Below are positions 52,430-59,305 of a stretch of 64,000 nt of DNA, one piece after another. This stretch comes from an uncultured Eubacteriales bacterium (lineage in GTDB: Bacteria; Bacillota; Clostridia; Oscillospirales; Oscillospiraceae). Below the pieces are notes generated by a model. That model was not told the DNA's origin, ran no database searches, and saw only the letters and a program-made list of their open reading frames with translations. Location of the stretch: positions 6,559-70,558 of the forward strand of contig UQGU01000005.1 of the NCBI GenBank assembly GCA_900540635.1, read 5' to 3'. Within the stretch, counting starts at the first letter, position 1; each line of letters opens with the position of its first letter. Both the position numbers and the translations under genes were made by a program.

Positions 52430-53802
52430 GCCTGGCCTCCCAGCTTTTCCGCAACCTGCACCATAATGGCGCACTCCATGCGCTTGCGGAACAGCTTGCA
52501 GCCGTATTCGTAAACACCCTTCACCGAACCCGTGGCGTGGTAGGCATTGGCGGCGCAGCCGCCGGAGCAGTAGAGCCGTGCCCAGCAGTCATGGCAGTCG
52601 GGCCGGGCATAGACATTGCAGGAGGCGAATTCCTGCTGGATTTCTGTGTTGGTGACCCCGTCCCAAATGTTGCCCAGCTTGAACTTCTCCTCGCCCACGA
52701 ACTGGTGGCAGGGGTACAGGTCGCCCCAGGGGGTCACGGCCATATATTCCGTTCCGCTGCCGCAGCCGGAGATGCGCTTGTAGATGCAAGGGCCGCCGGT
52801 GAGGTCGATCATATAGTGGTAGAAGGTAAAGGGCCGACCCTCTCTGTAGCGCTCCAGCTGGAGCTTGGCCAGGTCCTCATACTGCTGCATGAGGATGGGC
52901 AGGTCCTCCTCCGTCAGGCCCGAGGGGTCTCCCTTGGCGGTGACCACAGGCTCCATGGAGAGCTCCGTAAAGCCCAGGTTCAGCATGGTCTTGATGTCCT
53001 CCAGGAAGTCCGGGTTGTGGTGGGTAAAGGTGCCCCGCATATAGTAGTTTTTACCGTCCCGCTGGCGGACCAGCTCCTGGAACTTGGGGACGATCTTGTC
53101 GTAGCTGCCGTGGCCCGCATAGTCCACCCGAAACCGGTCATGGACCTCCTTCCGGCCGTCCAGGCTCAGAACCACGTTGCTCATTTCCTTGTTGCAGAAG
53201 TCGATGACATCCTGGTCGATGAGCACGCCGTTGGTGGTCAGGGTGAAGCGGAAGTTCTTCCCCGCCTCTTTCTCGATGCTGCGGGCATAGGCCACCAGCT
53301 GCTTGACCACGTCAAAGTTCATCAGCGGCTCGCCGCCGAAGAAGTCCACTTCCAGATTCTTCCGGGTGCCGGAATGGGCAATCAAAAAGTCCAGGGCCTG
53401 CTTGCCTACCTCAAAGGACATGAGGGCCCGGTCTCCATGGTACTTGCCCTGGGAGGCAAAGCAGTAGGAGCAGTTCAGGTTGCAGGTGTGGGCAATGTGC
53501 AGGCACAGGGCCTTGACCACGCCGGAGGTCCGGGCCTTCAGCTCTCCCGCCATGGGGGCGAAGGTATCCGGGGTGAAGAGCTTGCCCGCGCCCTTCAGGG
53601 AAGTGATATCGTCGTAGCACTCCTCCAGCTCTGCCCGGTCGAGGGCGGGGTACTTGGCGGAGACTTCGTCAATGGCCGCTTCCCGGGAATGGTCTTCGTA
53701 AAGGCCGATGAGGTCATAGGCCGCCTCGTCCACCACATGAACGGAGCCGGAGCATACGTCCAGGACAATATTATAGCCGTTTAATTGGTACTGATGGATC
53801 AT
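52426..53802 (-). CDS. scfB: SCIFF peptide thioether maturase (radical SAM/SPASM)
   Basis: A 458-residue radical SAM enzyme. The cluster motif CNLNCSYCFASQGKYHGD is preceded by LCLHIAHT, and the C-terminal SPASM region is cysteine-rich (CGSGTEYMAVTPWGDLYPCH, then CxxxxxC clusters to the end). It forms thioether links in the SCIFF peptide encoded just upstream. ATG 53802 has AAAGGA ahead. Its stop overlaps the decarboxylase-family gene. Confidence 0.95.
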   Translation of the reverse strand: MIHQYQLNGYNIVLDVCSGSVHVVDEAAYDLIGLYEDHSREAAIDEVSAKYPALDRAELEECYDDITSLKGAGKLFTPDTFAPMAGELKARTSGVVKALCLHIAHTCNLNCSYCFASQGKYHGDRALMSFEVGKQALDFLIAHSGTRKNLEVDFFGGEPLMNFDVVKQLVAYARSIEKEAGKNFRFTLTTNGVLIDQDVIDFCNKEMSNVVLSLDGRKEVHDRFRVDYAGHGSYDKIVPKFQELVRQRDGKNYYMRGTFTHHNPDFLEDIKTMLNLGFTELSMEPVVTAKGDPSGLTEEDLPILMQQYEDLAKLQLERYREGRPFTFYHYMIDLTGGPCIYKRISGCGSGTEYMAVTPWGDLYPCHQFVGEEKFKLGNIWDGVTNTEIQQEFASCNVYARPDCHDCWARLYCSGGCAANAYHATGSVKGVYEYGCKLFRKRMECAIMVQVAEKLGGQA

Positions 53803-53823
53803 AGTTTTCCTTTCTGCATGAAA

Positions 53824-53847
53824 AATGCCGCCCAATCAGGCGGCATT
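53824..53847 (-). terminator. Intercistronic terminator/attenuator between scfA and scfB
   Basis: AATGCCGCC/GGCGGCATT, 9 bp with a 6-base loop, followed on the minus strand by TTTTT. It sits 15 bases after the scfA stop and before the scfB ribosome site, so part of the transcripts should stop here. That would give more precursor peptide than enzyme. Confidence 0.8.
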
Positions 53848-53862
53848 CTCTTCAAAAATAAA

Positions 53863-54009
53863 TTACTTATTCTTGTTCTCGCACTTCTGGTTGGCGATGC
53901 CGCTGCTGGTCTTGCAGGCAGACTGGCAGGAGGTCTGGCACTCGCCGCAGCCGCCGTTCTTGGCGCTCTGGCACAGATTGCGGGTCTCGATGGTCTGAAT
54001 ATGCTTCAT
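53863..54009 (-). CDS. scfA: SCIFF peptide precursor (six cysteines in forty-five residues)
   Basis: A 48-residue peptide starting MKHIQTIETRNLCQSAKNGG, with six cysteines at 13, 21, 24, 28, 32 and 43, the hallmark of SCIFF. It is a ribosomal peptide nearly universal in Clostridia; its physiological role is not settled. The start has AAGGAGGAA upstream. A promoter on the minus strand, TTGACA (54073-54068), 17 bases, TAAACT (54050-54045), serves it. Confidence 0.96.
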   Translation of the reverse strand: MKHIQTIETRNLCQSAKNGGCGECQTSCQSACKTSSGIANQKCENKNK

Positions 54010-54044
54010 GGAAGTTTCCTCCTTGTTATTTTTTCTATTCTCTC

Positions 54045-54073
54045 AGTTTACCATGGGGATGTGGAAATGTCAA
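54045..54073 (-). promoter_or_regulatory. Promoter of scfA
   Basis: TTGACA and TAAACT separated by 17 bases on the minus strand, about 36 bases before the scfA start. Confidence 0.8.
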
Positions 54074-54166
54074 TGCGTTTTTTTGCTTTCCCCTTCTTCC
54101 GGACCGTTTCTATTTCTCCGCAGGTATTCTTTCCAAACAATTATCGTGGATATGCATCGGCAAGAA

Positions 54167-54195
54167 TTGACATAGTACTCTATTTCTGCTAAAAT
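54167..54195 (+). promoter_or_regulatory. Strong promoter of the small peptide gene
   Basis: TTGACA (54167-54172), 17-base spacer, TAAAAT (54190-54195). Transcription should start near 54202, leaving a leader of about 78 bases. Confidence 0.85.
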
Positions 54196-54279
54196 CGGCT
54201 TGTCCGAAAGGACGGGAAGAGCATTACCATAAAACGGGATAGGCGGTCTGCTACACTCCTTCCTAAGGGGGTGAGCTTT

Positions 54280-54363
54280 ATGCCGATTACTTTGACTGTA
54301 CATATTGGTTCTTTAACCATCACAATCACTGTAAAACGCAGAAACCGCCACTCTGCCAAGTGA
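54280..54363 (+). CDS. 27-residue peptide, candidate type I toxin
   Basis: ATG 54280 to TGA 54361-54363. The Shine-Dalgarno AAGGGGGTGA matches the ideal anti-16S sequence at 9 of 10 bases. The peptide begins MPITLTVHIGSLTITITV, a short beta-branched, Thr-rich hydrophobic stretch, and ends in a basic tail KRRNRHSAK. I do not recognise a named family. Its RNA is opposed by an antisense promoter. Bases 54218-54252 of its leader can pair with 54396-54421 of its 3' end (15 + 11 pairs, two of them G-U). Strong promoter, strong ribosome site, hidden leader and antisense RNA are the parts of a type I toxin gene. Confidence 0.65.
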   Translation: MPITLTVHIGSLTITITVKRRNRHSAK

Positions 54364-54425
54364 CGGTTTCTCTATCATGATTAACCTGTAACAAGAGCAG
54401 ACCGCTTATCGGTAGTGCTCTCTTC
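54335..54425 (-). ncRNA. Candidate antisense antitoxin RNA
   Basis: Predicted from a near-consensus minus-strand promoter (54432-54460) and the hairpin at 54341-54370, which on this strand is followed by GCGTTTT. The RNA, about 90 bases, would be fully complementary to the 3' third of the peptide gene and its 3' untranslated end. Its first 30 bases nearly copy the leader of the toxin mRNA. It could also be read as a long leader towards scfA, but scfA has its own promoter. Confidence 0.6.
54341..54370. terminator. Hairpin shared by the opposing small transcripts
   Basis: GAAACCGCCACT/AGTGACGGTTTC, 12 positions with one mismatch and a 6-base loop. It covers the last codons and stop of the peptide gene. 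The better U-tract is on the minus strand. A second hairpin for the plus strand is at 54394-54421. Confidence 0.75.
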
Positions 54426-54431
54426 ATAGTG

Positions 54432-54460
54432 ATTATACCACGACCGGCTTGAATCGTCAA
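54432..54460 (-). promoter_or_regulatory. Promoter of the antisense RNA
   Basis: TTGACG (54460-54455), 17-base spacer, TATAAT (54437-54432) on the minus strand, in the gap before the aminotransferase stop. Confidence 0.85.
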
Positions 54461-54473
54461 GGCTGGCCGTCTT

Positions 54474-55607
54474 TTATTCACCCAGCCTTTTCACAAATCC
54501 TTCCAGCCGGTCCAGGCTCTCTTGCAGTTCCCGGTCGCTGTAGCAATAGGACAGGCGGATATAGCCCTCTGTCCCGAAGCACACGCCGGGCACAGCGGCA
54601 AGACCTGCCTCCCGGATCATGCGCTCGCAGAACTGCCAGGAGGGAATGCCAAATTGGGAGATATCCGGGAACACATAAAAGGCCCCTTCCGGCTGCGGGT
54701 AGGAAAGGCCCATACGGTCCAGGCGGGAACAGACATAGTCCCTTCTTCTCCGGTACAGAAGCCGCACCGGCTCCGTATCAACTTCCAGCGCCGCTTCCGC
54801 TGCTGCCTGCAAGAAGGTGGGCACTGCGGCAATCTCCGCCGCGCTGAGCAGCAGCAGCCGGGAGAGCAATTCTTCCGGGCAGATGAGATAGCCCACCCGC
54901 CAGCCGGTCATGGCATAGGGTTTGGAGAAGCTCTGGCAGAGGATGGTCTGGGGGCGCAAGTCCTCCCGCCGCGTCAGGTCGCCGCAGGGGGCATAGACCA
55001 GCTTGTCGTAGACGTTGTCACAGATCAGGTAGATGCCTTTTCCCAGCACCGTCCGGGCAACGGTATCCAGGCTGCTCTCCCTCAAAATGACCCCCGTGGG
55101 ATTGCAGGGGGAATTGAGGACGATGGCCTTCGTCTTCTCCGTCAGGCAGGCATTCAGGGCTTCCGCCGTGATCTGGAAGTCCGTTTTGCTCACATCCAGA
55201 AAGACCGGCTCGGCTCCTGCCGCCGTGACAATGGTGGCATACAGGGAGAAGGCGGGGGTTGGGATGATCACCTGGTCCCCGGGGTTCAGGATGCCGGTGA
55301 GGGCGGTATACAGGGCCTGGGTGGCCCCCACCGTCACCAGTACCTCTTCCGGGGCAGTGGGTCTTCCCCGGTTCGTTTCAAAGGCGGCAATGGCGGAGCG
55401 CAGAGAGGCCGTGCCCTGGTTTGGGGCATAGTGGGTTTCCCCCCGGGAAAGGGCTTCCAGCGCCGCCTGACGGATGGGCTCCGGGGTAGCCTGGTCCGGC
55501 TCGCCAATGGTGAGCATCCGGCAGTCCGGGGTGGCCTTGGCCAGATTGGTGAACACCCGAATGCCGCTGCGCTCCAAGGGGTCCAGATGGTGGTTAATCG
55601 GCATCAT
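54474..55607 (-). CDS. PLP aminotransferase, probable N-acetyl-LL-diaminopimelate aminotransferase
   Basis: A 377-residue class I/II aminotransferase. NSPCNPTGVIL, the Asp in YLICDNVYDKLVY and the PLP lysine in LCQSFSKPYAMTGWRVGYL are visible. Its ATG overlaps the stop of the M20 deacetylase (ATGATG). With that gene and the divergent dapH it completes the acetylase branch of diaminopimelate synthesis, where B. subtilis uses PatA. The assignment to this step rests on context. Confidence 0.8.
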   Translation of the reverse strand: MMPINHHLDPLERSGIRVFTNLAKATPDCRMLTIGEPDQATPEPIRQAALEALSRGETHYAPNQGTASLRSAIAAFETNRGRPTAPEEVLVTVGATQALYTALTGILNPGDQVIIPTPAFSLYATIVTAAGAEPVFLDVSKTDFQITAEALNACLTEKTKAIVLNSPCNPTGVILRESSLDTVARTVLGKGIYLICDNVYDKLVYAPCGDLTRREDLRPQTILCQSFSKPYAMTGWRVGYLICPEELLSRLLLLSAAEIAAVPTFLQAAAEAALEVDTEPVRLLYRRRRDYVCSRLDRMGLSYPQPEGAFYVFPDISQFGIPSWQFCERMIREAGLAAVPGVCFGTEGYIRLSYCYSDRELQESLDRLEGFVKRLGE

Positions 55608-56692
55608 TGGAATTTCTCCGCCAATTCCTCGAAGAAATCGGCGCCTTTCACAAGGACTTCTTCATTAAAATGGAAGGTATCGGAGTGGAGGGCAGAGGTA
55701 TCCCCCACGCCCAGGAAGAAGAACATGCCCGGCAGGGACTTCTGATACCAGGAGAAGTCCTCGGCGGTCATGGTGGGCTTGTCCAGTTCGAAGAAGCCCA
55801 CGGTCTTGCGCACCCGGTTGTGCAGGTCCGCCGGGTTCATAACGGCGGGGTATCCTTCCGTCATATATACATTGACGGTGGCCCCATAGGCCCGCTCGAT
55901 ATCCTTGGCAATGGAGACAATGCCCGCTCGGATGGAATAGAACACCTCGTCCTGGAAGGCCCGGAGAGACCCCTCCATGTGGGTGTGATCTGACAATGCA
56001 TTGCACACGGTGCCGCTCTGGAATTTGCCGAATTTCAGCAGGCGGAAGATGTTCTTGGGCAGGGCTCCCTCCAGCTTCATGACCCGCTGGTAGAATTCCA
56101 CACCGGCGGCCAGAGCGTCAATGCCCTCACTGGCCTTGGCGATGTGGGCTGTCTTGCCGTAGACGTCCACCCGGACCTCGCAGGACCGGGCCATCATCTC
56201 GTTTTTCCGGCTGGCGATTATGCCCTCAGGCAGCTGGGGCCACAGGTGCAGGCCGAAAATCGCCTGGACCTTATGGGCCCGGAATACGCCGGTGGCGCAG
56301 ATATCCTTGGCCCCGCCGGTGGTCTCCTCGGCGGGCTGGAACACCAGCAGCACATTGTGGGGCAGGCTCTTTTTCTCACTGAGGCGGCGGGCCAGCTCCA
56401 AAAGAATTGCCATATGGCCGTCGTGGCCGCAGGCGTGCATACAGCCCTCGTGCTGGGAATGGTAGTCCACCTTGTTCCGCTCCTGGATGGGCAGGGCATC
56501 CGCATCTGCCCGAAAGGCGATGGCATCCTTCTGCCCAAAGTCAAAGAAGGCGCACAGGGCACTTTCCATGGGGGAAAAAACCTTGCAGTTCAGCTTTTCC
56601 AGAGAAGCACGGAGATATGCCATGGTTTGGGGGAGCTGCCTGTCCAGCTCGGGGATACGGTGCAGGGCACGGCGGTCTTCGATCAGTTGCAT
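55604..56692 (-). CDS. dapL: M20 amidohydrolase, probable N-acetyldiaminopimelate deacetylase
   Basis: A 362-residue M20 peptidase-family protein. Metal-site motifs: FRADADALPIQE, MHACGHDGHMAIL, the catalytic Glu in VFQPAEETTGGAK, GLHLWPQLPEG, and the C-terminal His in LHSDTFHFNEE. ATG 56692 is chosen, with GGAGG about ten bases upstream; earlier in-frame starts lie within the promoter. The location next to dapH points to removal of acetyl from N-acetyl-LL-diaminopimelate. A general N-acyl amino acid hydrolase is the alternative. Confidence 0.8.
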   Translation of the reverse strand: MQLIEDRRALHRIPELDRQLPQTMAYLRASLEKLNCKVFSPMESALCAFFDFGQKDAIAFRADADALPIQERNKVDYHSQHEGCMHACGHDGHMAILLELARRLSEKKSLPHNVLLVFQPAEETTGGAKDICATGVFRAHKVQAIFGLHLWPQLPEGIIASRKNEMMARSCEVRVDVYGKTAHIAKASEGIDALAAGVEFYQRVMKLEGALPKNIFRLLKFGKFQSGTVCNALSDHTHMEGSLRAFQDEVFYSIRAGIVSIAKDIERAYGATVNVYMTEGYPAVMNPADLHNRVRKTVGFFELDKPTMTAEDFSWYQKSLPGMFFFLGVGDTSALHSDTFHFNEEVLVKGADFFEELAEKFQ

Positions 56693-56720
56693 AGTAAACG
56701 CCTCCGGGTAGTTTTTCCTT

Positions 56721-56749
56721 ATTATATTCCATTCCCGGGGCGGTGTCAA
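56721..56749 (-). promoter_or_regulatory. Consensus promoter of the dapL unit
   Basis: TTGACA (56749-56744), 17-base spacer, TATAAT (56726-56721) on the minus strand. On the plus strand TTGTGC (56757-56762), 17 bases, TAGGAT (56780-56785) could serve dapH. Confidence 0.88.
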
Positions 56750-56823
56750 TTTGCCCTTGTGCTTTTTCCGAAAAAGTGGTAGGATAAGGAGAAAAGAGAC
56801 CCGTTGCAAAGGAGAATTTAACC

Positions 56824-57519
56824 ATGATGAATGCAGAACAGATCATCGCCTATATCCGCGATGCGGAGAAGAAGACCCCTGTAAAGGTCTATGTGTGGGA
56901 AAAGGAGCCGGTTTCCTTCCCGGGCTGCCGGGAGTTTCCGGCAGGGGAGAAGTGCAAGATCGTTTTCGGTGACTGGAAGGATGTGGGCCCCATCCTGGAG
57001 AGCCACGAATTTGAGCACATCGAGATCGAAAACAACTGCCGCAACTCCGCCATTCCCATGCTGGACATGAAGAATATCCCCGCCCGCATTGAGCCCGGCG
57101 CCATCATCCGGGAGCAGGTGACCGTTGAGAAAAACGCCGTCATCATGATGGGCGCCATTCTGAACATCGGCGCGGTCGTCGGCGAAGGCACCATGATCGA
57201 CATGGGCGCGGTGCTGGGGGGCCGGGCCACCGTGGGCAAGCACTGCCACGTGGGAGCCGGGGCCGTGCTGGCCGGTGTAGTGGAGCCCGCTTCCGCTACC
57301 CCCGTCATCGTGGAGGACAATGTGCTCATCGGAGCCAACGCCGTGGTCATTGAGGGCTGCCGCATCGGCCATGATGCGGTGGTTGCCGCCGGAGCCGTGG
57401 TGGTGGAGGATGTGGCCCCCAATACCGTGGTTGCCGGATGTCCCGCCCGGGTCATCAAGGTCAAGGATGACAAAACCGCCTCCAAAACCGCCCTGGTGGA
57501 TGCTCTGCGGAAGCTGTAA
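56824..57519 (+). CDS. dapH: Tetrahydrodipicolinate N-acetyltransferase
   Basis: A 231-residue DapH. The N-terminal alpha/beta part ends near residue 85 (NCRNSAIPMLDMKNIPARIE), then come hexapeptide repeats of a left-handed beta helix (GAIIREQVTVEKNAVIMMGA and on to VVAAGAVVVEDVAPNTVVAG). It acetylates tetrahydrodipicolinate at the start of the acetylase route to lysine and cell-wall diaminopimelate. Divergent from dapL, with GGAGAA upstream. Confidence 0.95.
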   Translation: MMNAEQIIAYIRDAEKKTPVKVYVWEKEPVSFPGCREFPAGEKCKIVFGDWKDVGPILESHEFEHIEIENNCRNSAIPMLDMKNIPARIEPGAIIREQVTVEKNAVIMMGAILNIGAVVGEGTMIDMGAVLGGRATVGKHCHVGAGAVLAGVVEPASATPVIVEDNVLIGANAVVIEGCRIGHDAVVAAGAVVVEDVAPNTVVAGCPARVIKVKDDKTASKTALVDALRKL

Positions 57520-57579
57520 TTTACCAGTGCATTGTCAAATTGCCTAATTTTGCCCATTAAAAAACAGCAACCTGTACCA

Positions 57580-57793
57580 TTGCGTCAAGCTCCAAAGTAT
57601 GGTATCATGGTAGCATTCCGGTGGAATGGTACTACTCCACAAAAATAGTTCCAATTCCGCTAAAATAAAGGAGGAACCCCCGTCAGACTCACGGTGCGGC
57701 AGTGTGGAGACCTGTCGTAATGCATCTGCTGTTTTACCCGGCAGATCGCGAGGGCATACATTGAGAATTCAGTATGTCCGGAGTCAGAAAACA
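57580..57793 (+). promoter_or_regulatory. Promoter and structured 180-base leader of the ABC ATPase gene
   Basis: TTGCGT (57580-57585), 17-base spacer, TATCAT (57603-57608). The leader has a hairpin at its 5' end (CATTCC-GGT-GGAATG, about 57615-57629), an orphan AAAGGAGGAA at 57668-57677 with no suitable gene behind it, and a CATAC/GTATG hairpin just before the real start. I know no riboswitch class that fits. Confidence 0.5.
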
Positions 57794-58984
57794 ATGGCAA
57801 GTGTAACCCTGAAAAACATCAAGAAAGTCTACCCCTTTAACGGCGACGACGCCAAGAAGAAAAAGAAGAAGAAAGGTGAAGAACCCGCTAAGAAGACCAA
57901 TCTTCAGATCACCGACGAAGGCGTTGTCGCTGTGCAGGCCTTCAATCTGGACATCAAGGACAAGGAATTCATCGTCCTGGTCGGCCCCTCCGGCTGCGGT
58001 AAGTCCACCACCCTGCGTATGATCGCCGGCCTGGAAGACATCACCGACGGCGAGCTGTACATCGGCGACCGCCTGGTCAACGACGTGGCTCCTAAGGACC
58101 GCGATATCGCCATGGTTTTCCAGAACTACGCTCTGTACCCCCATATGACTGTTTATGATAACATGGCTTTTGCTCTGAAGCTGCGCCATGCTTCCAAGGA
58201 AGAGATCGACAAGAAGGTCAAGGAAGCCGCTGAGATCCTGGACATCACCCAGTACCTGGGCCGTAAGCCCAAGGCTCTGTCCGGCGGTCAGCGTCAGCGT
58301 GTTGCCATCGGCCGTGCTATCGTTCGGAACCCCCAGGTCATGCTGATGGACGAGCCTCTGTCCAACCTGGACGCCAAGCTGCGTAACCAGATGCGTGCTG
58401 AGATCATCAAGCTGCGTCAGCGCATCAACACCACCTTCATCTACGTTACCCACGACCAGACCGAGGCTATGACCCTGGGCGATCGGATCGTCATCATGAA
58501 GGACGGCTTCATCCAGCAGATCGGCACGCCTCAGGAAGTGTTCAGCCACCCCTACAACCTGTTCGTCGCCGGCTTCATTGGCACCCCTCAGATGAACCTG
58601 TTCGATGCCAAGCTGGTTAAGAATAACGGCAAGTACGCTGTCCAGGTGGGCGGCATCACCGTCGAGCTGGCCGAAGAGAAGCAGGCCAAGCTGGCCAAGA
58701 ACAACGTTGCTGCGCAGGATGTGGTCCTGGGCGTTCGTCCCGAGCACATCGAGCTGAGCCAGGAAGGCATTGACGCCAAGGTCGATGTCTCCGAAATGAT
58801 GGGTTCCACCGTGCATCTGCACGTCACCGCTATGGGCCGCGATGTGGTCCTGGTGGTTTCCACCATGAACATGACCGGCGCTGAGGTTGCTGCCCTGACT
58901 GCCGGTGCTGCCGTGAAGTTCACCTTCAACGGCAACGTCTGCCACGTCTTCAACAAGGAGACCGGCATCAACCTGGAAGCCTAA
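57794..58984 (+). CDS. Sugar ABC transporter ATP-binding protein (MsmK/UgpC type)
   Basis: A 396-residue ATPase. Walker A GPSGCGKSTT, the signature LSGGQRQRVAIGRAI, Walker B VMLMDEPLSNLD and the switch His in YVTHDQTEAM are intact. A C-terminal TOBE/MOI regulatory region follows. This type energises several carbohydrate importers encoded elsewhere, which explains the lone gene. An unusual lysine-rich insert (AKKKKKKKGEEPAKK) lies near residues 20-34, ahead of Walker A. Codon choice is skewed towards highly expressed codons (CTG, CGT, GGC). ATG 57794 has GGAG about 12 bases upstream. Confidence 0.92.
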   Translation: MASVTLKNIKKVYPFNGDDAKKKKKKKGEEPAKKTNLQITDEGVVAVQAFNLDIKDKEFIVLVGPSGCGKSTTLRMIAGLEDITDGELYIGDRLVNDVAPKDRDIAMVFQNYALYPHMTVYDNMAFALKLRHASKEEIDKKVKEAAEILDITQYLGRKPKALSGGQRQRVAIGRAIVRNPQVMLMDEPLSNLDAKLRNQMRAEIIKLRQRINTTFIYVTHDQTEAMTLGDRIVIMKDGFIQQIGTPQEVFSHPYNLFVAGFIGTPQMNLFDAKLVKNNGKYAVQVGGITVELAEEKQAKLAKNNVAAQDVVLGVRPEHIELSQEGIDAKVDVSEMMGSTVHLHVTAMGRDVVLVVSTMNMTGAEVAALTAGAAVKFTFNGNVCHVFNKETGINLEA

Positions 58985-58998
58985 GTTTCCAAAATTTT

Positions 58999-59031
58999 AC
59001 CGCCCTGTGGGTTCCCACAGGGCGGTTTAGA
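58999..59031 (+). terminator. Terminator of the ABC ATPase gene
   Basis: ACCGCCCTGTGGG and complement form a 13-bp stem with a TT loop, then TTTAG. A near-identical hairpin recurs at 59233-59260. Confidence 0.8.
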
Positions 59032-59176
59032 CTGTCGAAAAACCCCTTACGGGCTTTTCCGACAAGTTTTTGCAGTCTGCCGCGCGCACTCCTTGTTCGC
59101 CTATGGCGAACAACTCGCACACTTGCAGCCTGAGATGTATTTTCTGTCAGGTACACGCCCCGACAGAAAATGATTT

Positions 59177-59230
59177 GATTTTATTTGTCGGCTTACGCCG
59201 CCAAACTCTGCGAGGCTTTTTTGACAAGCT
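59177..59230. repeat. 54-bp repeat, inverted copy at 63947-64000
   Basis: Starts GATTTTATTTGTCGGCTTAC, contains the hairpin GGCTTACGCC within a GCGG/CCGC context, and ends TTTTTTGACAAGCT. It matches the reverse complement of 63947-64000 at 53 of 54 bases. The 300-bp gap it lies in holds no gene. Confidence 0.85.
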
Positions 59231-59232
59231 GT

Positions 59233-59268
59233 ACCGCCCTGTGGGAACCCACAGGGCGGTTGTTTTTT
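59233..59268. terminator. Second copy of the ACCGCCCTGTGGG hairpin
   Basis: ACCGCCCTGTGGG-AA-CCCACAGGGCGGT followed by TGTTTTTT. It could end read-through on the plus strand; it may also belong to the repeat next to it. Confidence 0.7.
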
Positions 59269-59305
59269 GGCTTCCCTTTCAGAGGAGCCTTTTCGGAAAA
59301 ACGAT

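Noticed and set aside
54070..54303. 77-codon minus-strand frame across the small toxin-like gene
   Set aside because: No Shine-Dalgarno, unlikely composition, and it runs through two promoters and a leader with clear RNA structure.
54432..54460. The promoter at 54432-54460 as the promoter of scfA
   Set aside because: scfA has its own TTGACA-17-TAAACT promoter close to its start, and a terminator-like hairpin lies between, so an independent short antisense RNA is the simpler reading.
57720..57764. 14-codon frame in the leader of the ABC ATPase gene
   Set aside because: No ribosome site before it, and the nearby AAAGGAGGAA is too far away; not enough to call a leader peptide.
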